A DNA stretch of 64,000 bases from Bacteroidota bacterium (GTDB lineage: Bacteria; Bacteroidota; Bacteroidia; Bacteroidales; Lentimicrobiaceae), in contig JAEZNO010000041.1 in the NCBI GenBank assembly GCA_023441805.1, positions 59,967-123,966 of the forward strand. Direction: 5' to 3'. The notes beneath the pieces were generated by a model. It saw only the letters and a list, made by a program, of their open reading frames with translations, did not search any database and was not told where the DNA came from. This document shows, piece after piece, positions 17,233 to 25,844 of the stretch. Position 1 is the first letter of the stretch. Every line of letters starts with the position of its first letter. The position numbers were made by a program, and so were the translations under genes.

Positions 17233-18111
17233 TCAGAACTCGTACCCGAATCGTTTCAATTGATTAGGATCATCACGCCAATCCTTGCTTACCTTGACAC
17301 GCAATTCAAGATAGACTTTCGATTCAATAAATTCTTCAATTTGCTTTCTTGCTGATATGCCAAGTCCTTTGATTGACCTGCCCTGAGCGCCTAAAATAAT
17401 TCCCTTCTGAGATTCGCGGGCAACATAGATTGTTGCAGTAATATGAGTGATATTCTCCTTCTCTTTGTACTCATCGATAGCAACTTCAGTAGAATAAGGA
17501 ATTTCCTGTTTGTAATACAATAAGATTTTCTCACGAATAATCTCTGAAACGAAGAAACGCATTGAGCGGTCAGTCAGTTCATCCTTAGGATAATAAGCAG
17601 GTGAAGGAGGTAATTTATCCAGTAAGGTTTCGAATACTCTGTCGAGATTAAAACGATGAAGTGCAGATACGGGTATTACGGTAGCTTCGGGCATTTTATT
17701 TTCCCACATTTTCACCTGTTGCATAGCCTCCTCCTGGGTTGTGAGATCAACCTTATTTACTATAACGATAATTGGTTTACCTGATTGGTTAAGCTTTTGA
17801 AGGTAGTCATCCTGAAGCTGATCTTCAGATTTTTCGGTAACCAAAAGGAAAATATCTGCATCCTCAATCGCAGAATTAACAAACTTCATCATTGATTCGT
17901 GCAATTTATAATGAGGCTTAACCAATCCGGGAGTATCGGAATAGACTATCTGAAAATCCTCTCCATTCACAATACCCATAATTCTGTGTCGGGTAGTTTG
18001 AGCTTTCGAGGTTATAATAGATAGATTTTCACCCACCAGAGCATTCATTAGTGTTGATTTTCCGGCATTTGGCAACCCTATTATGTTCACAAATCCTGAT
18101 TTATGTTCCAT
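17233..18111 (-). CDS. era: GTPase Era
   Basis: Era is a GTPase that binds the 3' end of 16S rRNA and aids 30S ribosome maturation. The 292-residue protein has G1 GLPNAGKST (12-20), switch SKAQTTRHRIMGI, G3 DTPG, G4 NKVD (about 118-121) and G5 SAL. A C-terminal KH domain follows (VARESQKGIILGAQGRSIKG). Length is normal. It is divergent from the initiator tRNA gene, whose promoter lies just upstream. Here era and der lie less than 1 kb apart, separated by the tRNA and a repeat array. Confidence 0.96.
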   Translation of the reverse strand: MEHKSGFVNIIGLPNAGKSTLMNALVGENLSIITSKAQTTRHRIMGIVNGEDFQIVYSDTPGLVKPHYKLHESMMKFVNSAIEDADIFLLVTEKSEDQLQDDYLQKLNQSGKPIIVIVNKVDLTTQEEAMQQVKMWENKMPEATVIPVSALHRFNLDRVFETLLDKLPPSPAYYPKDELTDRSMRFFVSEIIREKILLYYKQEIPYSTEVAIDEYKEKENITHITATIYVARESQKGIILGAQGRSIKGLGISARKQIEEFIESKVYLELRVKVSKDWRDDPNQLKRFGYEF

Positions 18112-18158
18112 TTTATAAAAAAATCTTAAAATTTAGTTCAACAAAGAAACAAAATAAT

Positions 18159-18166
18159 TACCTTTG
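18159..18166 (+). promoter_or_regulatory. Probable -7 box for tRNA-fMet
   Basis: TACCTTTG matches TAnnTTTG and ends 36 nt before the mature tRNA 5' end, implying a ~30-nt 5' leader removed by RNase P. No strong -33 motif. Confidence 0.5.
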
Positions 18167-18202
18167 CAGTCTCAAATTAAGAATCATAAAATAAAAACAT
18201 AC

Positions 18203-18274
<72 letters not shown>

Positions 18275-18279
18275 CAAAG

Positions 18280-18311
18280 AAATCCCTGATGCGTAAAGCA
18301 CAGGGATTTTT
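18280..18311 (+). terminator. Terminator of the tRNA-fMet gene
   Basis: AAATCCCTG pairs with CAGGGATTT (9 bp) with an inner TGC/GCA extension and a five-T run. It begins six bases after the tRNA. Confidence 0.85.
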
Positions 18312-18366
18312 GCATTACAGAAAGGGCCAAATTATTTCAATTTGAGCCCTTTCTGTAATGCAAAAA
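18307..18366. repeat. 21-bp perfect inverted repeat at the head of the tandem array
   Basis: Arms at 18307-18327 and 18346-18366 are perfect reverse complements (core GCATTACAGAAAGGGC / GCCCTTTCTGTAATGC) around an 18-nt AT-rich loop. The left arm shares the T-run of the tRNA terminator; the right arm is the start of the first tandem unit. Confidence 0.85.
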
Positions 18367-18715
18367 GACCAGGCGATGATAATCGCCATTTGGGATTTCC
18401 TTTGTTAAGCCCCCCTATAATGGATCACCGCTTAGGTAATCCTGTGCCCTCATTTGAATTCTTAAAACTCACATATAAATAATCCCCACTAAATTATTTC
18501 AATTTGAGCCCTTTCTATAATGCAAAAAGACCAGGCGATAATAATCGCATTAGGGATTTCCTTTGTTAAGCCCCCCTATAACGGATCACCGCTTAGGTAA
18601 TCCTGTTCCATCACATTGAATTTATAAAACTCACATATTAATTCATCCCCGCCAAATTATTTCAATTTGAGCCCTTTCTGTAATGCAAAAAGACCAGGCG
18701 ATGATAATCGCCATT
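18329..18715. repeat. Tandem repeat array, ~162-bp unit, about 2.4 copies
   Basis: Units begin AAATTATTTCAATTTGAGCC at 18329, 18491 and 18654 (periods 162 and 163); the third stops at about 18715. The units are close copies with scattered substitutions, mostly in the last third. Each full unit contains a small hairpin (GGCGAT-GATA-ATCGCC in units 1 and 3, altered in unit 2) and a GGATCACCGCTTAGGTAATCC dyad-like segment written here in part (GGATCACC / GGTAATCC). No open frame spans a unit. It fills the space between tRNA-fMet and der. I cannot tell whether it is transcribed. Confidence 0.85.
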
Positions 18716-18761
18716 GAACTACCTTGAACTATCTTGAACGCGAAGCTTTAACAACTTTTCT

Positions 18762-18769
18762 TACCTTTG
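18762..18769 (+). promoter_or_regulatory. Probable -7 box for der, implying a leaderless mRNA
   Basis: TACCTTTG ends only 4 nt before the der ATG. If transcription starts about 5-7 nt past the box, the mRNA would begin at or next to the start codon. Confidence 0.5.
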
Positions 18770-18773
18770 CACC

Positions 18774-20078
18774 ATGTCAAACATCATCGCCATCGTAGGC
18801 CGTCCAAATGTCGGCAAGTCAACACTGTTTAATCGCCTCACCGGGGCAAGGAATGCTATTGTAGACCCAACCAGTGGCGTAACTCGCGACAGGCATTATG
18901 GGTTATCAGATTGGAATGGTACTGAGTTTTCGGTCATCGATACGGGTGGACTGGTTGTAGGAAGTGATGATGTATTTGAAGAAGCAATCCATCGTCAGGC
19001 TGAGTTGGCTATTGAGGAGGCTGATATTATCCTCTTCATGGTGGATGCCAAAGAAGGCCTCTCCCCTCTCGATGAAGAAGTCGCTAACCTCATACGCCGC
19101 TCCCCAAGAAAGGTGTTTTTAGTGGCCAATAAAGTTGACAATGCATCCCGATCGGCTGAGATTGGTGAGTTTTACGCATTGGGTTACGATCATGTTTATG
19201 AGGTTTCGGCAATTAATGGAAGCGGCACAGGTGAACTTCTGGATGATGTTGTTAAGGAATTTGCCAATAAAAAGATAGAAGAGCTTCCTGAACTACCTAA
19301 ACTCGCATTTGTTGGAAGGCCTAATGTGGGTAAATCATCAATGATCAATGCCTTGCTTGGAGATGAAAGAAATATAGTTACACCGATCCCCGGTACAACA
19401 AGAGATTCAATCTATACACGTTACAAGAGCTTCGGTTTTGATTTCTTCCTGGTAGACACTGCAGGCCTTCGCAAGAAAGGCAAGGTTACTGACAATATTG
19501 AGTTCTACTCAGTAATGCGCAGTGTGAGAGCTATTGAAAACAGTGATGTCTGTGTCCTTATGCTTGATGCTACTCAAGGTATTGAGAGTCAGGATCTCAA
19601 TATCTTTAGTCTCGCACAGAAGAACCACAAAGGAGTTGTTATCGTAGTCAACAAATGGGATCTTGTTGAGAAGCACTCAAATACCCACAAAGAGTTTGAG
19701 GAGCTTATAAGGAGCCGCCTTGCCCCTTTCACTGATGTACCCATTATTTTCACCTCAGTCATCAACAAGCAGCGTATCCATAAAACACTCGAAACAGCAG
19801 CTAAAGTTTATGAAAACAGGCAACGTACCATCACCACTCATAAGCTTATGGATCTGATGCTGCCTATTATTAATGACAATCCTCCTCCGGCAGTTAAAGG
19901 TAAGTTCATCAAAATAAAGTATATCACACAACTCAAGCTTGCTTACCCTGCATTCGTATTTTTCTGCAATCTTCCCCAGTATGTAACCGACTCATACAAG
20001 CGATTCCTCGAGAATAGATTAAGGGAGAACTTCGATTTCTCAGGTGTTCCAATATTAATGTACTTCCGACAAAAATAA
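18774..20078 (+). CDS. der: GTPase Der (EngA)
   Basis: Der is a double-GTPase needed for 50S subunit assembly. The 434-residue protein has two G domains, GRPNVGKST at 8-16 and GRPNVGKSS at about 181-189. Each has DTxG and NKxD motifs (DTGG/NKVD; DTAG/NKWD). A C-terminal KH-like domain follows, with the PPAVKGKFIKIKYITQ segment. Normal length, ending GVPILMYFRQK. Putative -7 box 4 nt upstream. After the stop the same frame stays open for 30 more codons without a start codon (see findings). Confidence 0.97.
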   Translation: MSNIIAIVGRPNVGKSTLFNRLTGARNAIVDPTSGVTRDRHYGLSDWNGTEFSVIDTGGLVVGSDDVFEEAIHRQAELAIEEADIILFMVDAKEGLSPLDEEVANLIRRSPRKVFLVANKVDNASRSAEIGEFYALGYDHVYEVSAINGSGTGELLDDVVKEFANKKIEELPELPKLAFVGRPNVGKSSMINALLGDERNIVTPIPGTTRDSIYTRYKSFGFDFFLVDTAGLRKKGKVTDNIEFYSVMRSVRAIENSDVCVLMLDATQGIESQDLNIFSLAQKNHKGVVIVVNKWDLVEKHSNTHKEFEELIRSRLAPFTDVPIIFTSVINKQRIHKTLETAAKVYENRQRTITTHKLMDLMLPIINDNPPPAVKGKFIKIKYITQLKLAYPAFVFFCNLPQYVTDSYKRFLENRLRENFDFSGVPILMYFRQK

Positions 20079-20174
20079 CTTACCCTTGTTTTTATTACAG
20101 GGGATTATCGTCATGCATGGTTTGAGAAGCTCAAGAAGGAACAGATCATTTTCCGCAGATGCTATAAGTAAATT

Positions 20175-20561
20175 ATGGATGAAGTAAGAATCGACAAATG
20201 GCTCTGGTCAGCCAGGTTTTACAAGACACGTAATATTGCCATTGATGCATGTCGGGCAGGAAAAGTAAAAATTGATGGTACATCAGTGAAACCTTCCAGA
20301 ACAATAAAAGAGGGTGACATCATTGCACTGTCGCTTGGCCCTCTGAATAAGACTATTCGTGTAAAACAACTGCTTCATAATCGTATCTCCGCAAAGCTTG
20401 TCGCTGAATATGTTGAAGACCTCACTCCTCCTGAAGAATATGAACGCATAGAGTTTATGAAAGAATTCAATGCCGAACACCGTGACCGGGGATTAGGAAG
20501 ACCAACAAAGAAAGACAGAAGGCATATCGATAAATTGAAAAGGGGAAGTAATGAAGATTAG
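20175..20561 (+). CDS. S4-domain RNA-binding protein (Hsp15-like)
   Basis: A 128-residue protein with an N-terminal S4 RNA-binding domain (RIDKWLWSARFYKTRNIAID, residues 5-24, then CRAGKVKIDGTSVKPSRTIKEGD in two parts) and a basic C-terminal tail (GRPTKKDRRHIDKLKRG). This layout is that of the Hsp15/HslR family, which binds free 50S subunits carrying nascent chains. It lies 96 bp downstream of der on the same strand, fitting a ribosome-related role. The heat-shock link is known from E. coli and only inferred here. Confidence 0.87.
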   Translation: MDEVRIDKWLWSARFYKTRNIAIDACRAGKVKIDGTSVKPSRTIKEGDIIALSLGPLNKTIRVKQLLHNRISAKLVAEYVEDLTPPEEYERIEFMKEFNAEHRDRGLGRPTKKDRRHIDKLKRGSNED

Positions 20562-20717
20562 GAAGGTAATGAAGATTAGATTATCATTGATACTATGAAG
20601 AGTAATGGAAAATTACCTTCGCAGTGATAGCCTGAATGATATCTCTTCTCACCAGGATTGTTCCAGTCAGAAAACCTTTGTTATTGATACAAGGTAGTTT
20701 GCTGATGCAGTAAAGCT

Positions 20718-22103
20718 TCAATCAATTAAAAGAACCAATCCTTTCAGGTATTCCCCCTCAGGATGGAAAATTGAGACAGGGTGATCGGGCGAATGGGTCA
20801 AATGGTGCAATATTCGTGCATTACGACCAGTATCGAGTGCTGCCGACATAATTGCCGAAGTAAATAATTCAGTGCTAATTGCCTGTGAACAGCTGAAAGT
20901 AAAAAGCAGACCTCCACTCTTTATATTCTTTATTGCTGTCTGATTAATAAACAGGTAGCCTTGTAAAGCTTTGTGCCTGTCGGCTTGTCGCTTGGCAAAT
21001 GCAGGAGGGTCAAGCACAATAATATCAAAATCCTTATCCATCTCCGGAAGCCAGATTTTAGCATCGGCTGTAACACTACTATGTGAGCCATCAAATTGAT
21101 TGAGCAGAAGATTCTTCTCTAAAAGCACCATAGCCTTTGCAGAGCTGTCGAGTGAAGTCACATGACCTGCACCGGTTGTCAGGGCATAAATACTGAACCC
21201 TCCTGAATAACTGAATGCATTGAGTATTTTCTTCCCCGGTGCGTAATGTGCCAGTAGAGCACGATTTTCACGCTGATCAAGAAAGAAGCCTGTCTTTTGT
21301 CCTTCTATAAAATCAATATGGAATCTCCTCCCGTTTTCGGTGACAATATGATCATTGTCAAAAACCATTTCCCCACCTTCCTGTGATTTCTTTTTATAAA
21401 GAAATTCATCCTTTACCCCACCAATTCCTGATCTTGACAGAGTTTCGCTACTCTTACTATAAACAGCCAATAACTTATTGCCATAAAGTTTGATGAGTGC
21501 ATCAGTAATCTCACTTCTGATAAGATGCATTCCCATACTATGCAACTGTATAACCGCGACACCATTATAAAAATCAATTATAAGTCCCGGTAATCCATCG
21601 GCCTCACTGAATACCAGACGGTAAGTATTGTTGAAATTATTGTCAAAAGAGGAACTTAAGCTACTATTATCAGTGGAATATTTAGTATTGTCATTTGTGG
21701 GTGTCTGTGGAACATGATGTGTTACAGCATTAGTGTGTTCTCCTGAATCAGGCTTTGCAAGAGAGCCAGGGCGCTCTACTGAGAACGTTTGGATTGGTAA
21801 ATGGGTGTGAGATTTAGCATAGCCTATCACTTCCCTTAACTTTAATGCTCTAAGCAATTTTGTATACCAAATATCATCCGGAGGCAAAGATGGTCCAAAC
21901 CAGAATAATTTAACTGCTATTGAACCTGTAGCAGCATGACCAGTACCAATGTAGTTGCCTCTGTTATCAAGAACATCAACAGGATCGCCTTCCTCAATTT
22001 TCCCCGATACTTTGTCGATTGCTCCTGAAAATATCCAGGGATGAAACCGTCGTGCGGATTCATCCCTGCCTTTCTTTAATATAATATGTGATCTATGCTG
22101 CAT
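20718..22103 (-). CDS. Class I rRNA large-subunit methyltransferase (RlmI-like) with a low-complexity insert
   Basis: A PUA-plus-methyltransferase protein of the RlmI/RlmCD type, which makes 5-methylcytidine in 23S rRNA. Residues ~5-70 are the PUA domain (LKKGRDESARRFHPWIFSGA). The catalytic domain has YRLVFSEADGLPGLIID (161-177), motif I NAFSYSGGFSIYA and motif IV IIVLDPPAFAKR. The 461-residue length exceeds the usual ~395 because of a ~60-residue Ser/Thr/Asn/His-rich insert at about 95-159 between PUA and catalytic parts. The reading frame is unbroken through it. TATTTTTG lies 4 nt upstream of the ATG. The exact target base is not provable from sequence. Confidence 0.85.
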   Translation of the reverse strand: MQHRSHIILKKGRDESARRFHPWIFSGAIDKVSGKIEEGDPVDVLDNRGNYIGTGHAATGSIAVKLFWFGPSLPPDDIWYTKLLRALKLREVIGYAKSHTHLPIQTFSVERPGSLAKPDSGEHTNAVTHHVPQTPTNDNTKYSTDNSSLSSSFDNNFNNTYRLVFSEADGLPGLIIDFYNGVAVIQLHSMGMHLIRSEITDALIKLYGNKLLAVYSKSSETLSRSGIGGVKDEFLYKKKSQEGGEMVFDNDHIVTENGRRFHIDFIEGQKTGFFLDQRENRALLAHYAPGKKILNAFSYSGGFSIYALTTGAGHVTSLDSSAKAMVLLEKNLLLNQFDGSHSSVTADAKIWLPEMDKDFDIIVLDPPAFAKRQADRHKALQGYLFINQTAIKNIKSGGLLFTFSCSQAISTELFTSAIMSAALDTGRNARILHHLTHSPDHPVSIFHPEGEYLKGLVLLID

Positions 22104-22107
22104 TCAG

Positions 22108-22115
22108 CAAAAATA
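22108..22115 (-). promoter_or_regulatory. Probable -7 box for the RlmI-like gene
   Basis: Minus-strand TATTTTTG ends 4 nt before the ATG, another candidate leaderless transcript like der. Confidence 0.4.
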
Positions 22116-22230
22116 CTCTATTCCTTTGCTAAAATTACTATAGGTTAAAATCATTTGTGATCCAATGTGCTTTGATATTTATGTGAAATGGCACAAGTTC
22201 TGATTGATTACTTTCCCATGCGCTTATTAT

Positions 22231-23310
22231 TTACTTCTTCACAAACTTCTTACTATATGAAACACCATTTTCACCTGTAATTCTGCACATATAGATACCT
22301 CTTTGCAGTCTGCCAATATTAACTGTCTTCTGAGATCCCGAAGCCATGACTAATTGACCTTTAAGATCAAAAATCTCAACCTGGCTATAGTTATCCTTTG
22401 AGTTTATAAACAGAAGATTACCGGCAGGAATGGGGTATAAAGTAAGGGATGATTCCACCTGAATATCAGGAACGCCGATAATATACTGTGTTAAAAATTG
22501 AAGATAAGTATCGGTTCCTTCTATAGAAAGGTTAGCTACTTCGCCTACATTATTGGCCAACCAACGGTAATTTTCAATCTCGTAAGTTTCGGTACGATCA
22601 AATTGCCAGCCGGTAGGCTCAGTCCAGGTATATGATGAATCAACATTGGTTGAAGTCTCGTGAATTCGTAAAACTTCATAAGAATCGGCAGGTGTAATAA
22701 TAGTGCCACTTCCATCAACAGTAGATGTGGCAGTTAAATGACTTATTACCATTGAAGAATCCGCCAGAAATCCAAATACTCTGGTAGATGAATATCGCGT
22801 ACCGGTGAAAGTAACTGTATTTTCATTTCCATAATTGAGCGGAAGAGAAAACACAGCTGGATTTGGATCATAGCTCTCAACCGAATAGAAATTATAACCC
22901 TCACCACTGAATTGCAGAGTCCACCCTACTACCTGATACTGGCTTGGGGAACTATTCCAGAATAAGTAATTGGCAAGAGTACCTTCCGGTTCAGTAATAA
23001 TCCTGCCTTCAGCAAGATTTGCATCCGGGAATGCAGAGCCACCCGGTACTGCGGAGGGATTTGAGAAGACAACCGTATCGAATGCAACACCAACAGCGGA
23101 ACTGAAATCCCATGTTTGGTTGGTGCCGGCACTTCCCGGTGCAAAGTTTGATGTTGAATCAATGGCATGAATCAATGTCCATCCCGGTCTCGGCATATCA
23201 TTCTGACTGATGGTGATTTGAGCCGATGAGATAAATGCACACAGCATGATGAAAAGAACAAGATACCATTGAACTGACTTTGAAATTGTAAATGTTTTTT
23301 CCATAGACAT
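22231..23310 (-). CDS. Secreted protein with T9SS type A sorting domain, 359 aa
   Basis: Start set at ATG 23310 (MSMEKTFTISKSVQWYLVLF...); a start two codons later is as good, and an upstream TTG frame has no support. The signal peptide ends at about SSAQ. The mature region opens ITISQNDMPRPGW and holds a beta-rich domain with many aromatic residues; I do not recognise a named family. The last ~75 residues are a T9SS type A domain (LTLYPIPAGNLLFINS, VEIFDLKGQLVM, LQRGIYMCRIT, ending KKFVKK). It is divergent from the GH31 gene, ~86 bp away, so the two might share control. Confidence 0.8.
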   Translation of the reverse strand: MSMEKTFTISKSVQWYLVLFIMLCAFISSAQITISQNDMPRPGWTLIHAIDSTSNFAPGSAGTNQTWDFSSAVGVAFDTVVFSNPSAVPGGSAFPDANLAEGRIITEPEGTLANYLFWNSSPSQYQVVGWTLQFSGEGYNFYSVESYDPNPAVFSLPLNYGNENTVTFTGTRYSSTRVFGFLADSSMVISHLTATSTVDGSGTIITPADSYEVLRIHETSTNVDSSYTWTEPTGWQFDRTETYEIENYRWLANNVGEVANLSIEGTDTYLQFLTQYIIGVPDIQVESSLTLYPIPAGNLLFINSKDNYSQVEIFDLKGQLVMASGSQKTVNIGRLQRGIYMCRITGENGVSYSKKFVKK

Positions 23311-23395
23311 AAATTTGTTGGATGAATATTTATGAAGTAACAATTAGTACCCAATTAAGTTAATCTCTAATTTTACACTATTAAACATTTCAATA

Positions 23396-25801
23396 ATGAA
23401 ACTTCTGCGTGTAATTACAAATACCTTATTCCTACTTTTATTTTCTACCGTAATCACTAACGGACAGTCATCTGAAAGACACTATGAGGGATTTAAAGAC
23501 ATGGGTAACGTTGTGGAAATTTACGTTACTGACGGCACCTATCTGGTAAAGCCATTGTCCGATAAGATCTTTCAGATAACATTTTACCCTAAGAATCTGC
23601 TAATTAAAAATCTCTCCTTTGCTATCAGCATGGAACAGCAAAAGGTTGATCCTGTTGTAACAGATTCTCCCGATATTCTGCTTATTGATACTAAAGGCAT
23701 TGATTTAACTGTACAGAAAAATCCTTTCAAAGTGTCCTATACTTATAATGGAGTACCATTAATGGAAGAAAAGGAGGGTTTCGCTAAAGCTGACAGCAGT
23801 TGGATGCTTAATTTTTCTATTTCTCCCGAAGAAGTACTCTTTGGTGGTGGAGCAAGAGCACTGGGAATGAACCGCAGGGGGAATAAGCTTACTTTATATA
23901 ACAGGGCTCACTATGGCTATGAAACACGTTCAGAGTTAATGAATTATTCACTCCCGTTAGTAATTTCTTCAAAATGCTATGCCCTGCTATTTGATAATGC
24001 AGGATTAGGATATCTTGATTTAGACAGTAATCATAACAATACAATATCATACGAGACTTACCATGGGACACCCAATTATTGTGTTATTGCAGGTGATGAT
24101 TGGTTTGACCTCACGGGACAATACACCTTGCTGACAGGGCGACAACCATTACCCCCCAGATGGGCTCTCGGTAATTTCAGTAGTCGCTTCGGTTATCATA
24201 CCCAAAAGCAAACTGAGGAAACTGTTGATGCATTCTTTAAACAAGGCATTCCACTTGATGCTGTTGTAATTGACATTTATTGGTTTGGTAAGGATATAAA
24301 AGGTGAAATGGGTAACCTGAGCTGGTACCGCGACAGCTTCCCTGAACCTGATAAGATGATTAAGAAATTTGAGAAGAAAGGCGTAAAAACTATACTGGTT
24401 ACCGAGCCATTTATCTTAACTACTTCAAACAGATGGGATGAAGCTGTAAGTAATGAGATATTGGCAAAAGACAAAGATGGTAAGCCATATACTTACGATT
24501 TTTATTTTGGCAATACAGGCCTCATTGATATCTTTAAACCTGAAGCACGCGACTGGTTCTGGAACATCTACAGCAATCTTATCAGGCAAGGGATTGCAGG
24601 TCAATGGGGGGATTTGGGCGAACCGGAAGTACATCCTAAGGACATCATCCATGTAAAAGGCACCGGTAATGAACTTCATAATGCCTATGGACACGAGTGG
24701 GCCAAAATGATATTTGAAGGATATAAGAAGGATTTTCCTGAAACCAGACCGTTTATCCTAATGCGTTCAGGTTATGCCGGATCGCAACGATATGGAATGA
24801 TTCCATGGTCAGGAGATGTTAATCGAAGTTGGGGTGGATTGCAATCACAACCTGAAATCGCTCTTCAGATGGGTATGCAGGGATTAGCCTACATGCATTC
24901 TGATCTGGGTGGATTTGCCGGTGGTGAGGTCATCGACGATGAACTTTACGTGAGATGGCTGCAATATGGTGTGTTCCAACCAATATTCCGACCACACGCT
25001 CAGGAACATATTCCGGCTGAGCCGGTCTTTCAACAAGCTCGTACCAAGTTCTTCGCAAAACAAGCTATTGAATTAAGGTACAAGCTTCTACCATATAACT
25101 ACTCGCTTGCCTTCAGAAACTCAACTGAAGGTCGACCTCTAATGACACCACTCTTCTTTTATGATAATGATCCACAATTACTAACTTATGATTCAGCATA
25201 CATGTGGGGCGATGCCTTCCTGGTAGCTCCTGTTATGCACTCAGAACAAATCTATCAGGATATCTATCTTCCTGAAAATTACACCTGGACTGACTTCTAT
25301 ACTAATCAGGTTTATAAAGGCGGATTTATTTTGAAATATAATCCTACGTACGGGAATATTCCTGTATTTATCAGAGGAGGTTCATTTATTCCAATGAAAA
25401 ATGAAGCTGTGAGTACAGCTAATTATTCAATCAACGAGTTTGAAATGCTTTATTATACTGATCCGAACGTCCGTACTTCATCATATTCACTTTACAATGA
25501 TGATGGACTGACAGCGGGTGCTTATGAGAAAGGTAAATATGAACTGATTGATTTTACTGCTTCTGATAACGACGACAGACTGGTTTTAACTGTACAGAAG
25601 AAAACACCTGATGACACCTACAAGGCTATCAACAATAAAATTAAGATGTGTATATATAACCTGCCCATTAAACCTCAATCGGTAAGCATCAATGGCAGCA
25701 AGTTAAGCAGTAAAGCCATCAGTTGGAACCCTGTTACCAACAAACTTATGTTTGACATTGAATGTACTATAAGTAATACTGAGATAGTTATTACAAAATG
25801 A
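23396..25801 (+). CDS. Glycoside hydrolase family 31 enzyme
   Basis: A secreted or periplasmic alpha-glucoside-active enzyme of 801 residues. Signal peptide MKLLRVITNTLFLLLFSTVI to NGQ. An N-terminal beta-sandwich (~25-250) precedes the GH31 barrel. The catalytic nucleophile is D406 in QWGDLGEPE and the acid/base is D474 in PWSGDVNRSWGG. Then MHSDLGGFAGG and FRPHAQEHIPAEPV follow, and a C-terminal beta domain of the DUF5110 type (LYNDDGLTAGAYEKGKYE). The WGDLGEPE form and the GDVNRSWGGL segment resemble the GH31 branch that contains oligosaccharide 4-alpha-glucosyltransferases, so transglucosylation is possible; that is inference. A coiled-coil lipoprotein gene follows after 43 bp. Confidence 0.88.
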   Translation: MKLLRVITNTLFLLLFSTVITNGQSSERHYEGFKDMGNVVEIYVTDGTYLVKPLSDKIFQITFYPKNLLIKNLSFAISMEQQKVDPVVTDSPDILLIDTKGIDLTVQKNPFKVSYTYNGVPLMEEKEGFAKADSSWMLNFSISPEEVLFGGGARALGMNRRGNKLTLYNRAHYGYETRSELMNYSLPLVISSKCYALLFDNAGLGYLDLDSNHNNTISYETYHGTPNYCVIAGDDWFDLTGQYTLLTGRQPLPPRWALGNFSSRFGYHTQKQTEETVDAFFKQGIPLDAVVIDIYWFGKDIKGEMGNLSWYRDSFPEPDKMIKKFEKKGVKTILVTEPFILTTSNRWDEAVSNEILAKDKDGKPYTYDFYFGNTGLIDIFKPEARDWFWNIYSNLIRQGIAGQWGDLGEPEVHPKDIIHVKGTGNELHNAYGHEWAKMIFEGYKKDFPETRPFILMRSGYAGSQRYGMIPWSGDVNRSWGGLQSQPEIALQMGMQGLAYMHSDLGGFAGGEVIDDELYVRWLQYGVFQPIFRPHAQEHIPAEPVFQQARTKFFAKQAIELRYKLLPYNYSLAFRNSTEGRPLMTPLFFYDNDPQLLTYDSAYMWGDAFLVAPVMHSEQIYQDIYLPENYTWTDFYTNQVYKGGFILKYNPTYGNIPVFIRGGSFIPMKNEAVSTANYSINEFEMLYYTDPNVRTSSYSLYNDDGLTAGAYEKGKYELIDFTASDNDDRLVLTVQKKTPDDTYKAINNKIKMCIYNLPIKPQSVSINGSKLSSKAISWNPVTNKLMFDIECTISNTEIVITK

Positions 25802-25844
25802 TTGAACTTTGCAACTCAAAATAATAACCAATTTGATATAAATT

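Noticed and set aside
18329..18715. Tandem repeats considered as a CRISPR array
   Set aside because: The unit is ~162 bp with no short-repeat/unique-spacer alternation, and no cas genes are present.
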